20,930 nt of DNA from Rs1 sp034111875 (GCA_034111875.1 JAWUWK010000125.1:1-20930), one strand, 5' to 3'; positions 1-8,606 are shown, counted from the stretch's first letter. The notes: generated by a model from the sequence alone, not told the origin. Numbers and translations: made by a program.

Positions 1-771
1 TTAGTAATAGTGCTCTGTAATTCTCTACATCTGAAACCCACAGTGACTTTTTTTTCGTTTCTATGGGAATTTCACGTGCGCATATCAAGCCTCGGTCAGC
101 TTGTTTTATTGTGACGCGAGCCGCCTTTAGCAAATCGATATAAAGGATGTCCTTCACCGACTTTTTAGCGTTAAATATTCTAAAAGACAATCATTTAGCA
201 ATGGATCGTTTGTCGGTAAAACGTATTTTTATACCGATGGATTCACTGCTTTTAATCAGAAGTCTGCTTAACACTCTGATACCATCATTGAGCAACTGAC
301 TATCGCTGGGAGGTGTTATATTACTTGCAACGACAGTGCTGTCGATGCGAATTTTATCTAAACATAAATCACCACTCTTAAGGCAGCTCTGGGATAATAA
401 AAGTTGTAATATTTCTAGTGAAGAAGGGGTGATACTGCGAATAGTCGATTGTAGACCTGGGCGGCTAGGGTTCACTCCATAAGGTAATCTAGCGAAAGTC
501 CTATAAGTCATAGAATCGGATAAATGAAAGGCCAGCAGCTCAAAGCTTGCCTGTAATAGCGGCTTTAAAATTATGCAGCGAAAAACACTATCGACACTTA
601 ATCCTGTTCGTCCGGTTTTTTTGTAAAGTGCTATCGATCAAGTCTTTGCCAATAACTGACAGAAATTCAGGATGTCGATCTAATATAGCCGATAGTGCTT
701 TTAATCGAGCGCAGTTCGTGTTTTGTGGCGTTATCGAATAAACTAGCTTGAGCAACGCGGGTTAATCTCAT
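1..771 (-). pseudogene. Broken ISNCY-like transposase, runs off left edge
   Basis: Read on the minus strand from an ATG at 771, three frames together give one transposase-like protein. It starts MRLTRVAQASLFDNATKHEL. After a frameshift near 700-712 it continues as LKALSAILDRHPEFLSVIG. After a second shift at a seven-base T run (616-622 on the plus strand) it continues as TGRTGLSVDSVFRCIILK. It then includes the motif IRIDSTVVASNI followed by PSDSQLLNDGIRVLSRLL, which I recognise from ISNCY/IS1202-like DDE transposases (family from memory). An in-frame TGA at 191-193 interrupts AK*LSFRIFNAKK, and the reading frame stays open to base 1, so the C-terminus lies outside the window. Two frameshifts and one nonsense codon make this non-functional. 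The longest intact piece is 106 codons (191-511). The IS family is less certain than the transposase identity. Confidence 0.8.
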
Positions 772-968
772 GTTGTTAGATCCTTGGGTTCTGTTGTTTA
801 TTGTTCGCACCTTAAACGTAACAAAATCCCAAGGGTTTTTTAACTATTTCTGAAATTAATTAATAATTTACAACATGTCGTACCTTTCTGGATAGGCACT
901 AGTTAAGCTCGGAATGGGGCACTCCAAACGTCTCAGTTTCAGCAGTTCAATTATGTCTAACCAGCATC

Positions 969-1742
969 TCACCCAGCCCGCATCGCTAAGATTTCCTCAG
1001 TGCCCATTGCGCCACGATACAACGAGAAACTAGCCTCACGGGATGCAATGGCCATTATCGACATTCTGTCTGCCAGCTCATTCCCTTCGACACCTACGTG
1101 ACCATTCACGTGAAGCACTTGCACCTCATTCTTAATCGCCTGATGCAATGTGAACATCTGTTTGATCAACTCTAGATTCTTTATTTCCCCTGTTTTCTTC
1201 TTCCAACCGCTTTTCTCCCAGCTGATAGCCCACTGGATTACACTCTGAATGGAGTACTTCGAGTCACAGAAGATAGCGACTGACTTTCCCTCGGCAATCT
1301 TATCCTTAGCCATAATCAAAGCTTGATGCAATGCGTTTAACTCAGCGGTATTGTTAGTCCCTGCTGGGTTGTATAAGCCATACCATAGCTCGTCAACAAC
1401 GTCATAATGGTATACAGCTATACCAGAGCCAGCCTTGCCTGGATTAGGCTCACAGCCGCCATCAGTGAAGATTTTTGTATCGACATCTATCGCAGCAATC
1501 TCTTTAGCCGTGTAAGTCTTAATAGTCTGGGCGGTAGACTTCTTCTTTGACTTGGTGCCGCTAAAAGATGAATCTTTGACTGGCATTGCTACGCCCTTAC
1601 CGGAGTAAGCAGCTTCTGCCTCTGATCGGGTCTTAAACGATTTATACTTGGCTCCAGAAAACTTATCTATATGACTCTTACAGGTATTCCAATCAGTGAA
1701 AATTCCCGTCTCACGACCTTTCCATACTACATAAAACTTCAT
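969..1742 (-). CDS. Ribonuclease HI with N-terminal viroplasmin domain
   Basis: A 257-residue protein that would cleave the RNA strand of RNA-DNA hybrids in the cytoplasm. Residues 1-48 (MKFYVVWKGRETGIF, then a SEAEAAY segment) match the caulimovirus viroplasmin / RNase H1 N-terminal hybrid-binding domain. A basic linker with a KSKKKS stretch follows. The RNase H fold spans about 88-235 with the acidic catalytic set visible: D94 in IFTDGGCEPNPG, E134 in NTAELNAL, D160 in IFCDSKYSI and D225 in NELADR, plus H215 in VNGHVGVEGN. An ATG 15 bases upstream (1757) is also in frame. I prefer 1742 because a GAGAG ribosome-binding site lies about ten bases before it and the domain starts there, while the upstream ATG has no such site. 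The gene sits between two decayed mobile elements and may be a second RNase HI brought in by transfer. The catalytic set is complete, so it is probably active. Confidence 0.88.
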   Translation of the reverse strand: MKFYVVWKGRETGIFTDWNTCKSHIDKFSGAKYKSFKTRSEAEAAYSGKGVAMPVKDSSFSGTKSKKKSTAQTIKTYTAKEIAAIDVDTKIFTDGGCEPNPGKAGSGIAVYHYDVVDELWYGLYNPAGTNNTAELNALHQALIMAKDKIAEGKSVAIFCDSKYSIQSVIQWAISWEKSGWKKKTGEIKNLELIKQMFTLHQAIKNEVQVLHVNGHVGVEGNELADRMSIMAIASREASFSLYRGAMGTEEILAMRAG

Positions 1743-1757
1743 CGTTGTTACTCTCAT

Positions 1758-2060
1758 TGACTTAAATGGATGTGATTATTAACGAAATTATTTATTGGCA
1801 TCTAATGGTAGCTAGGCTGCTTAACTAATAGCATTAACGTCAGGTATACATTGAGCTTCCCCGTATCATATAGCGGGATATTTCTACAGATCACGGGAGA
1901 CTTAGGCTGTAGACAAGGCATTTAGAGTCACTGTCTTGACATCTAATACAGCACACTGTCGCGAATATTATGTACGAGCAGAGAGGAATGAATATCAGCC
2001 ATAACATAAGCGCATCTCCTGCCTAATAGTTGACTGTACGATTGACTGGTGATGGCTCTC
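1758..2060. other. Non-coding stretch with no recognisable feature
   Basis: Between the RNase HI gene and the small ORF next to the resolvase remnant I see no coding frame, tRNA, strong terminator or repeat array. A TTGACA hexamer occurs near 1936, but no well-spaced -10 follows it. This looks like old mobile-element debris. Confidence 0.4.
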
Positions 2061-2195
2061 CTACGCTAATGGGTGCCGACTAATTGTCAGATCCAACTTG
2101 TCTATCGATCCGTTCGGCTCCTCGAACTGTCCCAGCACTTCCCACAGTTTCTTTGTCACTAATACATAGCTAGCCATCAACTCAACTGCCAACAT
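2061..2195 (-). CDS. Possible 44-aa small ORF beside the resolvase remnant
   Basis: Minus-strand ATG at 2195 gives a 44-residue peptide beginning MLAVELMASYVLVTKKLWEV and ending in TISRHPLA. The same frame is open further upstream, back to the stop codon of the recombinase remnant at 2283, but has no better start codon there. The composition is protein-like (amphipathic, charged) rather than random. I recognise no family. It may be the tail of a lost accessory gene of the element. There is no clear ribosome-binding site, so translation is doubtful. Confidence 0.2.
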   Translation of the reverse strand: MLAVELMASYVLVTKKLWEVLGQFEEPNGSIDKLDLTISRHPLA

Positions 2196-2282
2196 ATCTT
2201 GTGCCTTCGCTATAACGCTTTCGATGATAGTTAACCCATTGCTTGTAGTTGTCCGTTCATATTGTTCTTCCTCTAGTTTAGT

Positions 2283-2857
2283 TTATTTCATAGCATTTAA
2301 TTCAATTGGTTTTACTGTGCGCATAATGGTTACTCTTGAAACGTTGTACCCCAATGCTAACTTACTCTTACTCATGCCCTCCTTGAAAAGCTTGCTCAGC
2401 TCGACAATCTGCCCTTCGTCTAAAGACTTAGTCTTACCTCCTTTTCGCCCAGTACGCTCCATCCAGTCTGTAATCTATCTACTATGATTGAATGTTTTAG
2501 TTCAACAAAGACTCCAAGAAGCTGTTTCATTGCCTTGTGCAGAGGATTCTTAGAGGCTGTGGTATCTGCTTGGCCGTCTAAGGTTCTAACTTGAACACCT
2601 TTCTCTTGAAGCTCCTGTATGCAGTTCAGTATCTTAGTCAATCATCTCCCCATCCTATCAAGATTAGTAAGGACAATGACATCACCATCAAGTACATAGT
2701 CTATCAACTGATCTAACTTAGCTTGATTATCATCAGACTTACCTGATGGCTACCGTTGAATACCTTAGTGTAACCATCCGCTTTCAATGCCTCTAGGTTC
2801 TGATATTGACTTTAGTTGAGTTGAGTTTTGACGACTTAGCATAAAATTTCGATTCAT
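2283..2857 (-). pseudogene. Decayed serine recombinase (resolvase/invertase)
   Basis: Several minus-strand frames join into one Tn3/Hin-type resolvase. An N-terminal piece (ESKFYAKSSKLNSTK, near 2855-2810) resembles the catalytic-serine region. It is followed in another frame by QYQNLEALKADGYTKVFNGS. After a shift near 2750 comes GKSDDNQAKLDQLIDYV, then GDVIVLTNLDRMGR. An in-frame TGA at 2642-2644 replaces the serine expected in the GRS-L context. The frame then continues LTKILNCIQELQEKGVQVRT, with LLGVFVELKHSIIVDR further on. A further shift near 2460 leads to ERTGRKGGKTKSLDEGQIVE and a C-terminal helix-turn-helix (MSKSKLALGYNVSRVTIMR). The gene ends at a TAA at 2283-2285. At least three frameshifts and one stop make it inactive. 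The order catalytic core, long E helix, HTH is the normal resolvase order. Confidence 0.82.
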
Positions 2858-3042
2858 GAGATCAACTAGAATATATCAAACACAAAAGATGCGTCTTATA
2901 TGCCGAGGCAATACTCCCCTCGCTAAGCCCCTAAATTTAATCTGGTGATTAAGCCATCCAGGCGTATACAAATGCTGTATTCACTTGTTCAGCTCAAGCT
3001 GCAAGGTTATGCTATTCGCTCTAACATCGACTTTAGCAATTT

Positions 3043-4644
3043 ATGAAATTAAACAAACTACTGCCCTTTAGTTTACAAACCCGAATGCTGCTCGCTCTGT
3101 GTGTCACCGCTCTGTTACAAGCGCTGCTGCTCGGCGGATATGCACTACAGCATTTAGCGTCCAGCTTAGAAGACCAAATAGGCCAACGTGCCCTGCAAAT
3201 GGCAAAAGGGGTCGCCGCACAATCGGAGGTGCGTATTGGCGTTCAGCAACGTAATTCACGAAACTTACAAAACATTGCCGAGCGCATCCGGCTTAATAGC
3301 GATGCTAGATTCGTGGTTATTGGCACCACTGATGGCATCCGCCTGTCACACCCCGTTCCAGATCGTATCGGTCAGGCGATGAAAGGGGGAGATAACGTCA
3401 GAGCACTGATCTCTGGTGAATCTTATGTCTCTAAGGCGGTGGGAACCTTAGGACCTTCAATTCGCGGTAAAACCCCCATCTTCAATGAACAGGGGGATAT
3501 TATTGGTATCGTCTCGGTAGGCTATCTACTGGATAATGTCAGCCTGATTATTCAACGTTATCAGGCGAGTATTGTGTTCGCTATGCTCATCGGTATCTTC
3601 CTTTCAATCCTCGCGGCGCTGCGCATTACCAATTATTTCAAAAAAGCTATATTTGGCTTAGAGCCAGAGCAAATTGCACAGCTTTTTCAAGAGTACAACG
3701 CGACCTTAGAAAGTGTCCGCGAGGGCATAATTGCCGTGAATCCCGAGGGCATAATCATCACTTTTAACCCGGAAGCGGTTAGACTTTTTGGTTTAACAGA
3801 AGGCGAGAGTTTAAAAGGCAAGCATTTAAATGACATCCTACCAAACAGCACTATGCTGAGCTTACTGCAAACCAAAGAATCACAGTTTGACCGCGAGATT
3901 TACCGAAATAATAACATACTTGTCGCCAATCGGATCCCCATCTTTGATGGCGCTACTCCCGTCGGCGTGGTGTCCAGTTTCCGTTTAAAAGATGAATTGG
4001 ATTTAATCAGTAAACGATTGACAAAATCTGAGCAATACTCACAAACACTGCGCAGTCAAACCCATGAGTATGCCAATAAACTCAATACCATTGCAGGACT
4101 CATCGAACTAGGTGCCAACAAGCAAGCTTTAGAATTAATTAGCAGTGAAACCCAAGCCCAACAAGCCTTGATTAGTTTATTAGTCAATGCAGTTGAAGAC
4201 CCTGTATTATCAGGTTGTATCATAGGTAAATTTAACAGAGCTAGGGAGATGGGCCTCAACTTGATTCTCGATGAAGAGAGCACCATAGGCGTATTACCTA
4301 AACACATCAAAGCTGAGCAAATCATCACCGTACTGGGTAATTTACTGGATAATGCTTACGACGCCTCGCTTAAAAACCAAGCCAACTCAATCTACTTGTC
4401 TATGACCGACATAGGGAAAGACATCATCATTGAAGTAGAAGATAGAGGCCCCGGTATTCCCAGTAGCGTTGAACAGCAAATCTTTACCAAAGGCTTTAGC
4501 AGTAAAGAACAAGCCGGCCATGGCTGGGGACTGTTTCTTGCAAAGCAAATAGTGACCTTACTAGAAGGCGGTTTCCAAGTATCTAAACCTATCGAGGGAG
4601 GGACCAGGATTACAGTCTTCCTGCCTAAAGAAATATCGGTATAA
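3043..4644 (+). CDS. CitA/DcuS-like membrane sensor histidine kinase
   Basis: A 533-residue kinase expected in the inner membrane, where it senses a small extracellular molecule (citrate or C4-dicarboxylates in studied relatives) and phosphorylates a CitB-like regulator. TM1 is about residues 14-36. A periplasmic sensor domain (about 38-170) carries DGIRLSHPVPDRIGQAM and VGTLGPSIRGKTPIF, typical of the CitA/DcuS class. TM2 is about 174-196. A cytoplasmic PAS domain spans about 213-325. The phospho-acceptor is H341 in RSQTHEYANKLNTI. The ATPase domain has its N box (NLLDNAYDAS, N437), the VEDRGPGIP box (D467) and the GHGWGL box (492-497). All catalytic boxes look intact. The response regulator follows 100 bases downstream on the same strand. 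No transporter that such systems usually control is adjacent, so the ligand is unknown. I see no strong ribosome-binding site before the ATG. Confidence 0.9.
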   Translation: MKLNKLLPFSLQTRMLLALCVTALLQALLLGGYALQHLASSLEDQIGQRALQMAKGVAAQSEVRIGVQQRNSRNLQNIAERIRLNSDARFVVIGTTDGIRLSHPVPDRIGQAMKGGDNVRALISGESYVSKAVGTLGPSIRGKTPIFNEQGDIIGIVSVGYLLDNVSLIIQRYQASIVFAMLIGIFLSILAALRITNYFKKAIFGLEPEQIAQLFQEYNATLESVREGIIAVNPEGIIITFNPEAVRLFGLTEGESLKGKHLNDILPNSTMLSLLQTKESQFDREIYRNNNILVANRIPIFDGATPVGVVSSFRLKDELDLISKRLTKSEQYSQTLRSQTHEYANKLNTIAGLIELGANKQALELISSETQAQQALISLLVNAVEDPVLSGCIIGKFNRAREMGLNLILDEESTIGVLPKHIKAEQIITVLGNLLDNAYDASLKNQANSIYLSMTDIGKDIIIEVEDRGPGIPSSVEQQIFTKGFSSKEQAGHGWGLFLAKQIVTLLEGGFQVSKPIEGGTRITVFLPKEISV

Positions 4645-4744
4645 AGCGATTTATGGGTAAATAGATGAGTTATTCCAGGCGGCTATATGCTTAAATACAA
4701 ATAACAGTAATAGGTTAATTTGTAACGCTAAAGGTAGTAAATTA

Positions 4745-5458
4745 ATGAGTAACATTAGTATTGTTATTGCTGAGGACGATCACAAAATTGCTGAAATTCA
4801 ACGCCGATTTATCGAGCGTATCGATGGGTTTGAAGTGCTTGGCATCGCCCACTCTACCTTAGATGCACAAGATATGATTGAAGTGCTTGAGCCCAATTTA
4901 CTGTTGTTAGACATCCACTTCCCAGAAGGTAATGGTTTAGAGCTACTGCGAGAGATTCGCAACAGCCAAAGTGCTACTGATGTTATATTAATTACCGCGG
5001 CAAAGGACGTGACTAGCTTAACCGAGGCACTGCACAGCGGCGTGTTTGATTATATCCTCAAACCGTTAGTGTTCGATCGATTACAATCGGCACTGCACAA
5101 TTATCGAGACCACAGCGAAAAGCTCCATGCTTTAGAAAAAAAAAGTGTAACTGGACTAGATCAAACGACTGTAGATCAACTATTACCGCGCAACAAAACG
5201 CCACACAAAAAGATCATCAACGCCAGCTTACCTAAAGGCATCGATCCACTTACCTTAGAAAAAATTCGCAGTATTTTTGCCGATTCTACGGGTGGTCATA
5301 CAGCTGAGCAAATGGGCGAACACGTCGGTAGCAGTCGCACCACCGCCCGACGTTATTTAGAATATTTAGTCAGCAACTCCGAACTCATAGCAGATGTGAG
5401 CTACGGCTCTGTCGGTCGACCGGAACGCCTCTACCTAAAAGTCATCAATAACATCTAG
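4745..5458 (+). CDS. CitB/DcuR-family response regulator
   Basis: A 237-residue cytoplasmic transcription regulator and probable partner of the kinase just upstream. The receiver domain (about 1-120) has the acidic pocket E10-D11-D12, the phospho-acceptor D56 in LLLLDIHFPEGNG, T84 in ILITAA and K106 in YILKPL. A linker (about 125-165) leads to a C-terminal helix-turn-helix at about 186-211 (HTAEQMGEHVGSSRTTARRY), followed by a GRPERLY motif. This layout is that of the CitB/DcuR/DpiA group. An AAGGTAG ribosome-binding site lies about ten bases before the ATG. The gene ends 72 bases before the convergent iolB1. It may regulate a gene outside the window or act on the inositol locus, but nothing here decides this. 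Confidence 0.9.
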   Translation: MSNISIVIAEDDHKIAEIQRRFIERIDGFEVLGIAHSTLDAQDMIEVLEPNLLLLDIHFPEGNGLELLREIRNSQSATDVILITAAKDVTSLTEALHSGVFDYILKPLVFDRLQSALHNYRDHSEKLHALEKKSVTGLDQTTVDQLLPRNKTPHKKIINASLPKGIDPLTLEKIRSIFADSTGGHTAEQMGEHVGSSRTTARRYLEYLVSNSELIADVSYGSVGRPERLYLKVINNI

Positions 5459-5530
5459 AGGTGTTATCTCAGCTTTACGCTACTATAACCACTAGCAGTC
5501 GATAATCGATTGCACTTGCCTATTGCTAAG

Positions 5531-6361
5531 CTAAATTTTTTGCTCTGTTAGACCTTTATCTGCTTCTATTATCCATTCATGATCTGGATCGTTATGAAAT
5601 ATCCAGTTTCTGCTAGGCCCAGCCATTACATTCAAATAATAGGAGTCATAGCCGTGGGGCACACCGACGGGATGATAGCCTTGGGGCACTAGCACGACAT
5701 CGTGATTTTCGGCGCTCATAGTCTCATCTAAGCTGCGATCATCATTATAAACTCTTTGAAAGACAAATCCTTGGTCTGGGTTCACTCTATGATAATAGGT
5801 TTCCTCTAACTGCGTCTCCACCGGCTGTCGATCACTGTCATGCTTATGTGGAGGATAACTTGACCAGTTACCATTAGGGGTTGACACCTCACAGACTAAC
5901 AAACTTTCAGCCTCTAAGTTATCAAATAAAATATTACATACGTGGCGAGTATTGGATTTAATGCCCCGTGTCTGCATATGACACATCTGTGGTGTGATCA
6001 AGCGCACTGGATACTTGCCTGTGGCGGGCGCTTTACAAATAGCTAATTCAAGGTCAGTAACAGCGGTTACTGAGAAGTTTTGCCTGGGGGGAACATACAC
6101 CGCATAAGGTGCCTTATTTTCAAATACGCTCATCCGCTCACCTAAATTTTGCCAGTGATCATCCCCAGCTTCGACATCGGCGAAACCAGCGATCAAGACT
6201 AAACAGAGCTCATTGTTTTCACTAAATTGCGCTAAATTTTCACCTTTTTTTAGTTGGTAGAGTTCAAAACCAACATATTGCCAATTAGCAGTGCTGGGGG
6301 TGATTTTCTGCACACAGCTGTCGCCCTTTTTTAGTGACGCTTTTGATAGTAAATATGACAT
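5531..6361 (-). CDS. iolB: 5-deoxy-glucuronate isomerase IolB (copy 1)
   Basis: A 276-residue cytoplasmic isomerase converting 5-deoxy-glucuronate to 5-dehydro-2-deoxygluconate, the step after IolD. It is a double cupin of normal family length. Metal-site motifs are visible: HKHD at 172-175, the QLEETYYHRVNP segment with E186/E187, and QGYHPVGVPHGYDSYY with H230. The conserved tail FHNDPDHEW is also present. A longer reading frame begins at 6487. I chose the ATG at 6361 because MSYLLSKASLKKG matches IolB N-termini, an AGAGG ribosome-binding site stands eight bases before it, and the extra 42 residues are Cys/Phe-rich and unlike the family. It is the last gene of the minus-strand arm iolR-like, iolG, iolB. 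It is clearly the more canonical of the two IolB proteins here. Confidence 0.93.
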   Translation of the reverse strand: MSYLLSKASLKKGDSCVQKITPSTANWQYVGFELYQLKKGENLAQFSENNELCLVLIAGFADVEAGDDHWQNLGERMSVFENKAPYAVYVPPRQNFSVTAVTDLELAICKAPATGKYPVRLITPQMCHMQTRGIKSNTRHVCNILFDNLEAESLLVCEVSTPNGNWSSYPPHKHDSDRQPVETQLEETYYHRVNPDQGFVFQRVYNDDRSLDETMSAENHDVVLVPQGYHPVGVPHGYDSYYLNVMAGPSRNWIFHNDPDHEWIIEADKGLTEQKI

Positions 6362-6529
6362 ATTTTTTACCTCTAATATTACTAACATCAAGCACTCAAA
6401 CTGCCAAAAACACTTATAGAGTACTTTCAAGCTAGATTCAATAAACTGCTGACCGCAACAAGAACAAGCGAACTGATCAAGTCTCAAGTGAGTTTAAAAT
6501 AACCTCTGGGCAGCTAATGCTCGTCAAAA

Positions 6530-7519
6530 TCATAATTTAACGACTTTACCTGTGCGGCTTGATTCTAATGCCGCCTCTGCCAGTACCATGGATTTCAAAC
6601 CATCAATGCCCGTCGCTAAAGGTTGCTTGCCCTCGCTGATACATTCAATAAAATCATCTAGCTCTAAGGCATAAGCCGCTTTATAACGCTCTAGGAAAAA
6701 AAGCTGCGGTTTTGCCGTTTGACTGCCACTCTCTCCAGTGAAAACTAATGAAGATTCCAGCTGATTGGCCACTTGCGCCATACCCAGTGACCCAAATGCC
6801 TCAATGCGTTGATCGTAACCATAAACCGCACGTCGGCTATTACTTATCTGACAGAGTTTTCCACTGGCGGTCTTTAACATCACTAAAGCTGTATCAACAT
6901 CACCAGCCTCACCAATAGCTGGGTCGACTAAACAGCTCGCCGTTGCAAAAACTTCAATGGGCTCCTCCGCTAAAAACCAACGCGCTAAATCAAAGTCATG
7001 AATCATCATGTCACGAAATAGACCGCCTGAAACTTTTATGTATTCAATAGGTGGCGGTGATGGATCACGGCTGGTAATAGTTAACATTTCAAGATGACCT
7101 ACTTGCCCCTCTTGAATCGCCTGTTTAAGCTTATTAAATTGCGGATCATAACGTCGATTAAAACCGATGGAGCAAACAACGCCGCTCGCTTCAACAACAC
7201 TGAGGCACTCTTTGACTCGGCTAATACTTAAATCTACCGGCTTTTCACAAAAAATAGCTTTGCCTGCACCTGCCGATTGTTCCATTAAATCTGCGTGAGT
7301 GTTGGTTGAGCTGGCAATAATAACACCTTGTATTTCAGGGTCTGCCAAAGCTTCTTCCACTGACACCACTTTGGCATCATAACGTTTTGCTAATTCATCG
7401 GCAGCAGGTTGGTAAGCATCCACTACATAGCGAATATCAACCTGTTTATTCTTTGCGACATTGTCCGCATGTATTTTGCCGATGCGCCCTGCACCAAAAA
7501 GACATAAGTTAATCATCAA
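6530..7519 (-). CDS. iolG: Inositol 2-dehydrogenase IolG (Gfo/Idh/MocA)
   Basis: A 329-residue NAD-dependent dehydrogenase that should oxidise myo-inositol to 2-keto-myo-inositol (scyllo-inosose), the entry step of the pathway. The Rossmann motif GAGRIG is at residues 9-14. The catalytic triad expected from Bacillus IolG is present as K93 (CEKPVD), D170 and H174 (GGLFRDMMIHDFDLARW). Length and the family signature IGFNRRYDPQF fit IolG better than the other two Gfo/Idh/MocA proteins in this window. The ATG at 7519 has a GGAGAAG ribosome-binding site at good spacing. A second Met follows directly, so the start could shift by one codon. It lies 168 bases upstream of iolB1 and 220 bases downstream of the RpiR-type gene, with a candidate operator in that 220-base gap. 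Confidence 0.92.
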   Translation of the reverse strand: MMINLCLFGAGRIGKIHADNVAKNKQVDIRYVVDAYQPAADELAKRYDAKVVSVEEALADPEIQGVIIASSTNTHADLMEQSAGAGKAIFCEKPVDLSISRVKECLSVVEASGVVCSIGFNRRYDPQFNKLKQAIQEGQVGHLEMLTITSRDPSPPPIEYIKVSGGLFRDMMIHDFDLARWFLAEEPIEVFATASCLVDPAIGEAGDVDTALVMLKTASGKLCQISNSRRAVYGYDQRIEAFGSLGMAQVANQLESSLVFTGESGSQTAKPQLFFLERYKAAYALELDDFIECISEGKQPLATGIDGLKSMVLAEAALESSRTGKVVKL

Positions 7520-7625
7520 ACTTCTCCGTACTATAATTTGTTATATTAATCTGTGTTTTAGCCTAAATTCGAGAGTTGAATCACTCAAGTCTACACAACA
7601 ACCTCTCGATGCACTTAGAAAGCTA

Positions 7626-7641
7626 GAAAAATATTTTCTTC
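7626..7641. promoter_or_regulatory. Candidate RpiR-type operator upstream of iolG
   Basis: The 16-mer GAAAAATATTTTCTTC has a perfect AAAATATTTT core. It occurs in the gap before iolG and is repeated with one mismatch at 8607-8622, in the gap on the other side of the RpiR-type gene. A palindrome shared by both flanks of a local regulator gene is what an autoregulated pathway-specific regulator would leave. The link to this protein is inferred. Confidence 0.5.
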
Positions 7642-7739
7642 ACCTAAAGGTGACTACTAAATTTTCTAGATCGCTATGCACAAGTATATATTGCAGAGCT
7701 TTTTCGGGCTCATTTACCGAATCTAGGTTTAAGTATTCC

Positions 7740-8579
7740 CTATCGGTTTTCCAGACGATAAGCTAAGCCGATAGAGAGTGATTGGGCAAGGCACAGGGAT
7801 GATGTGAGTGAACGAAAACCACTGACCTCTGCCTCTTTAATGACAAAACAAACATCCGCTATTGATGCCAAAGGACTCACAAGACTATCGGTAATCACAA
7901 TCAGCGAGCTATTACTCACCTTAGCTCTATCGACAACTTGTCTGGTTTCATCCGCATAGGGATGAAAACTCACGGCAATCAAGGTATCCGCTGCTGTTGC
8001 CGAGTTTATTTGCTGCTTAAACATGCCTCCAGCCCCATCCACCAAGCAGACATGCCGGTTGATATGCTGTAGGGCATAAGAGAAATAATTGGCAACAATA
8101 AACGCGCGCCGCACACCCACCACATAGGTAATTTTAGCCTTCAACAAAATATCGATAGCCGCTTCTAGATCGGTATCTAACACTGAATTGGATAAGTCCG
8201 CTAAGGCGTGCATATTGCTACTGATAAACTGGCCCAACAATGACCTATTTTGGCTCTCTGCAGCGGTGTTTCCCTGCTCTGCAGAAAGTTGCTGTGAAAG
8301 CTTTACACGCTCTTGATAGCTCGGTGTCTTGCGCACAAGTTCACTTTGGAACAACTGCTGCATTTCGCTAAACCCTGAAAATCCAAATTTGTTGGCAAAC
8401 CTCACAAGTGCAGAGGGATGCACACCTGCCGCATCGGCAATAACAGCCACAGTCCCAAAGGCGATATCATTTGGATTATCCATTAAAAAACGTCCTACCT
8501 GACTTAGTATTTTGCTTAAGTCTTTATAATTTTCAGTAATGTTGCTATTTAACTCAGCGAGGGTCACAGGTCGGTTCAA
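7740..8579 (-). CDS. RpiR/MurR-family regulator (IolR-like)
   Basis: A 279-residue DNA-binding regulator, most likely a repressor responding to an inositol-pathway intermediate. An N-terminal HTH_6 domain (about 1-77) includes FGTVAVIADAAGVHPSALVR followed by FANKFGFSGF, the typical RpiR helix-turn-helix. A SIS sugar-phosphate-binding domain covers about 120-260 (KAKITYVVGVRRAFIVANYF, with LIAVSFHPYADETRQVV and SLIVITDS). The start codon is TTG at 8579: the frame has a stop four codons upstream and no ATG, and a GAGA stretch lies about seven bases before the TTG. A GTG at about 8567 is a weaker alternative. It is divergent from the iolC fusion gene and upstream of iolG. RpiR-type IolR regulators control inositol genes in other proteobacteria, which supports the role. 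Confidence 0.85.
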   Translation of the reverse strand: MNRPVTLAELNSNITENYKDLSKILSQVGRFLMDNPNDIAFGTVAVIADAAGVHPSALVRFANKFGFSGFSEMQQLFQSELVRKTPSYQERVKLSQQLSAEQGNTAAESQNRSLLGQFISSNMHALADLSNSVLDTDLEAAIDILLKAKITYVVGVRRAFIVANYFSYALQHINRHVCLVDGAGGMFKQQINSATAADTLIAVSFHPYADETRQVVDRAKVSNSSLIVITDSLVSPLASIADVCFVIKEAEVSGFRSLTSSLCLAQSLSIGLAYRLENR

Positions 8580-8606
8580 GCTATGTTCTCATTGTTTAAT
8601 AATTTC

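Noticed and set aside
547..741. 64-codon plus-strand frame
   Set aside because: Lies antisense to the transposase pseudogene, which explains the region.
781..835. CCTTGGG / CCCAAGGG inverted repeat followed by T run
   Set aside because: The loop of about 39 bases is too long for an intrinsic terminator, and I cannot match it to known ends of the insertion element.
1934..1975. TTGACA promoter-like hexamer in the left gap
   Set aside because: No -10 at acceptable spacing and no gene downstream in that direction.
2224..2487. 87-codon plus-strand frame
   Set aside because: Antisense to the recombinase helix-turn-helix; no protein family visible.
191..2644. TGA recoding as sense codon in the two mobile-element genes
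   Set aside because: Both genes also carry several frameshifts, and intact genes here use TGA as a normal stop (for example RNase HI and iolG), so simple decay is the better explanation.
6362..6487. 42-residue N-terminal extension of iolB1
   Set aside because: Cys/Phe-rich, unlike IolB family starts; the ATG at 6361 has a good ribosome-binding site and gives the normal length.
7461..7766. 101-codon plus-strand frame across the iolG upstream gap
   Set aside because: Overlaps the iolG start, the operator region and the regulator end on the other strand; no ribosome-binding site or family likeness.
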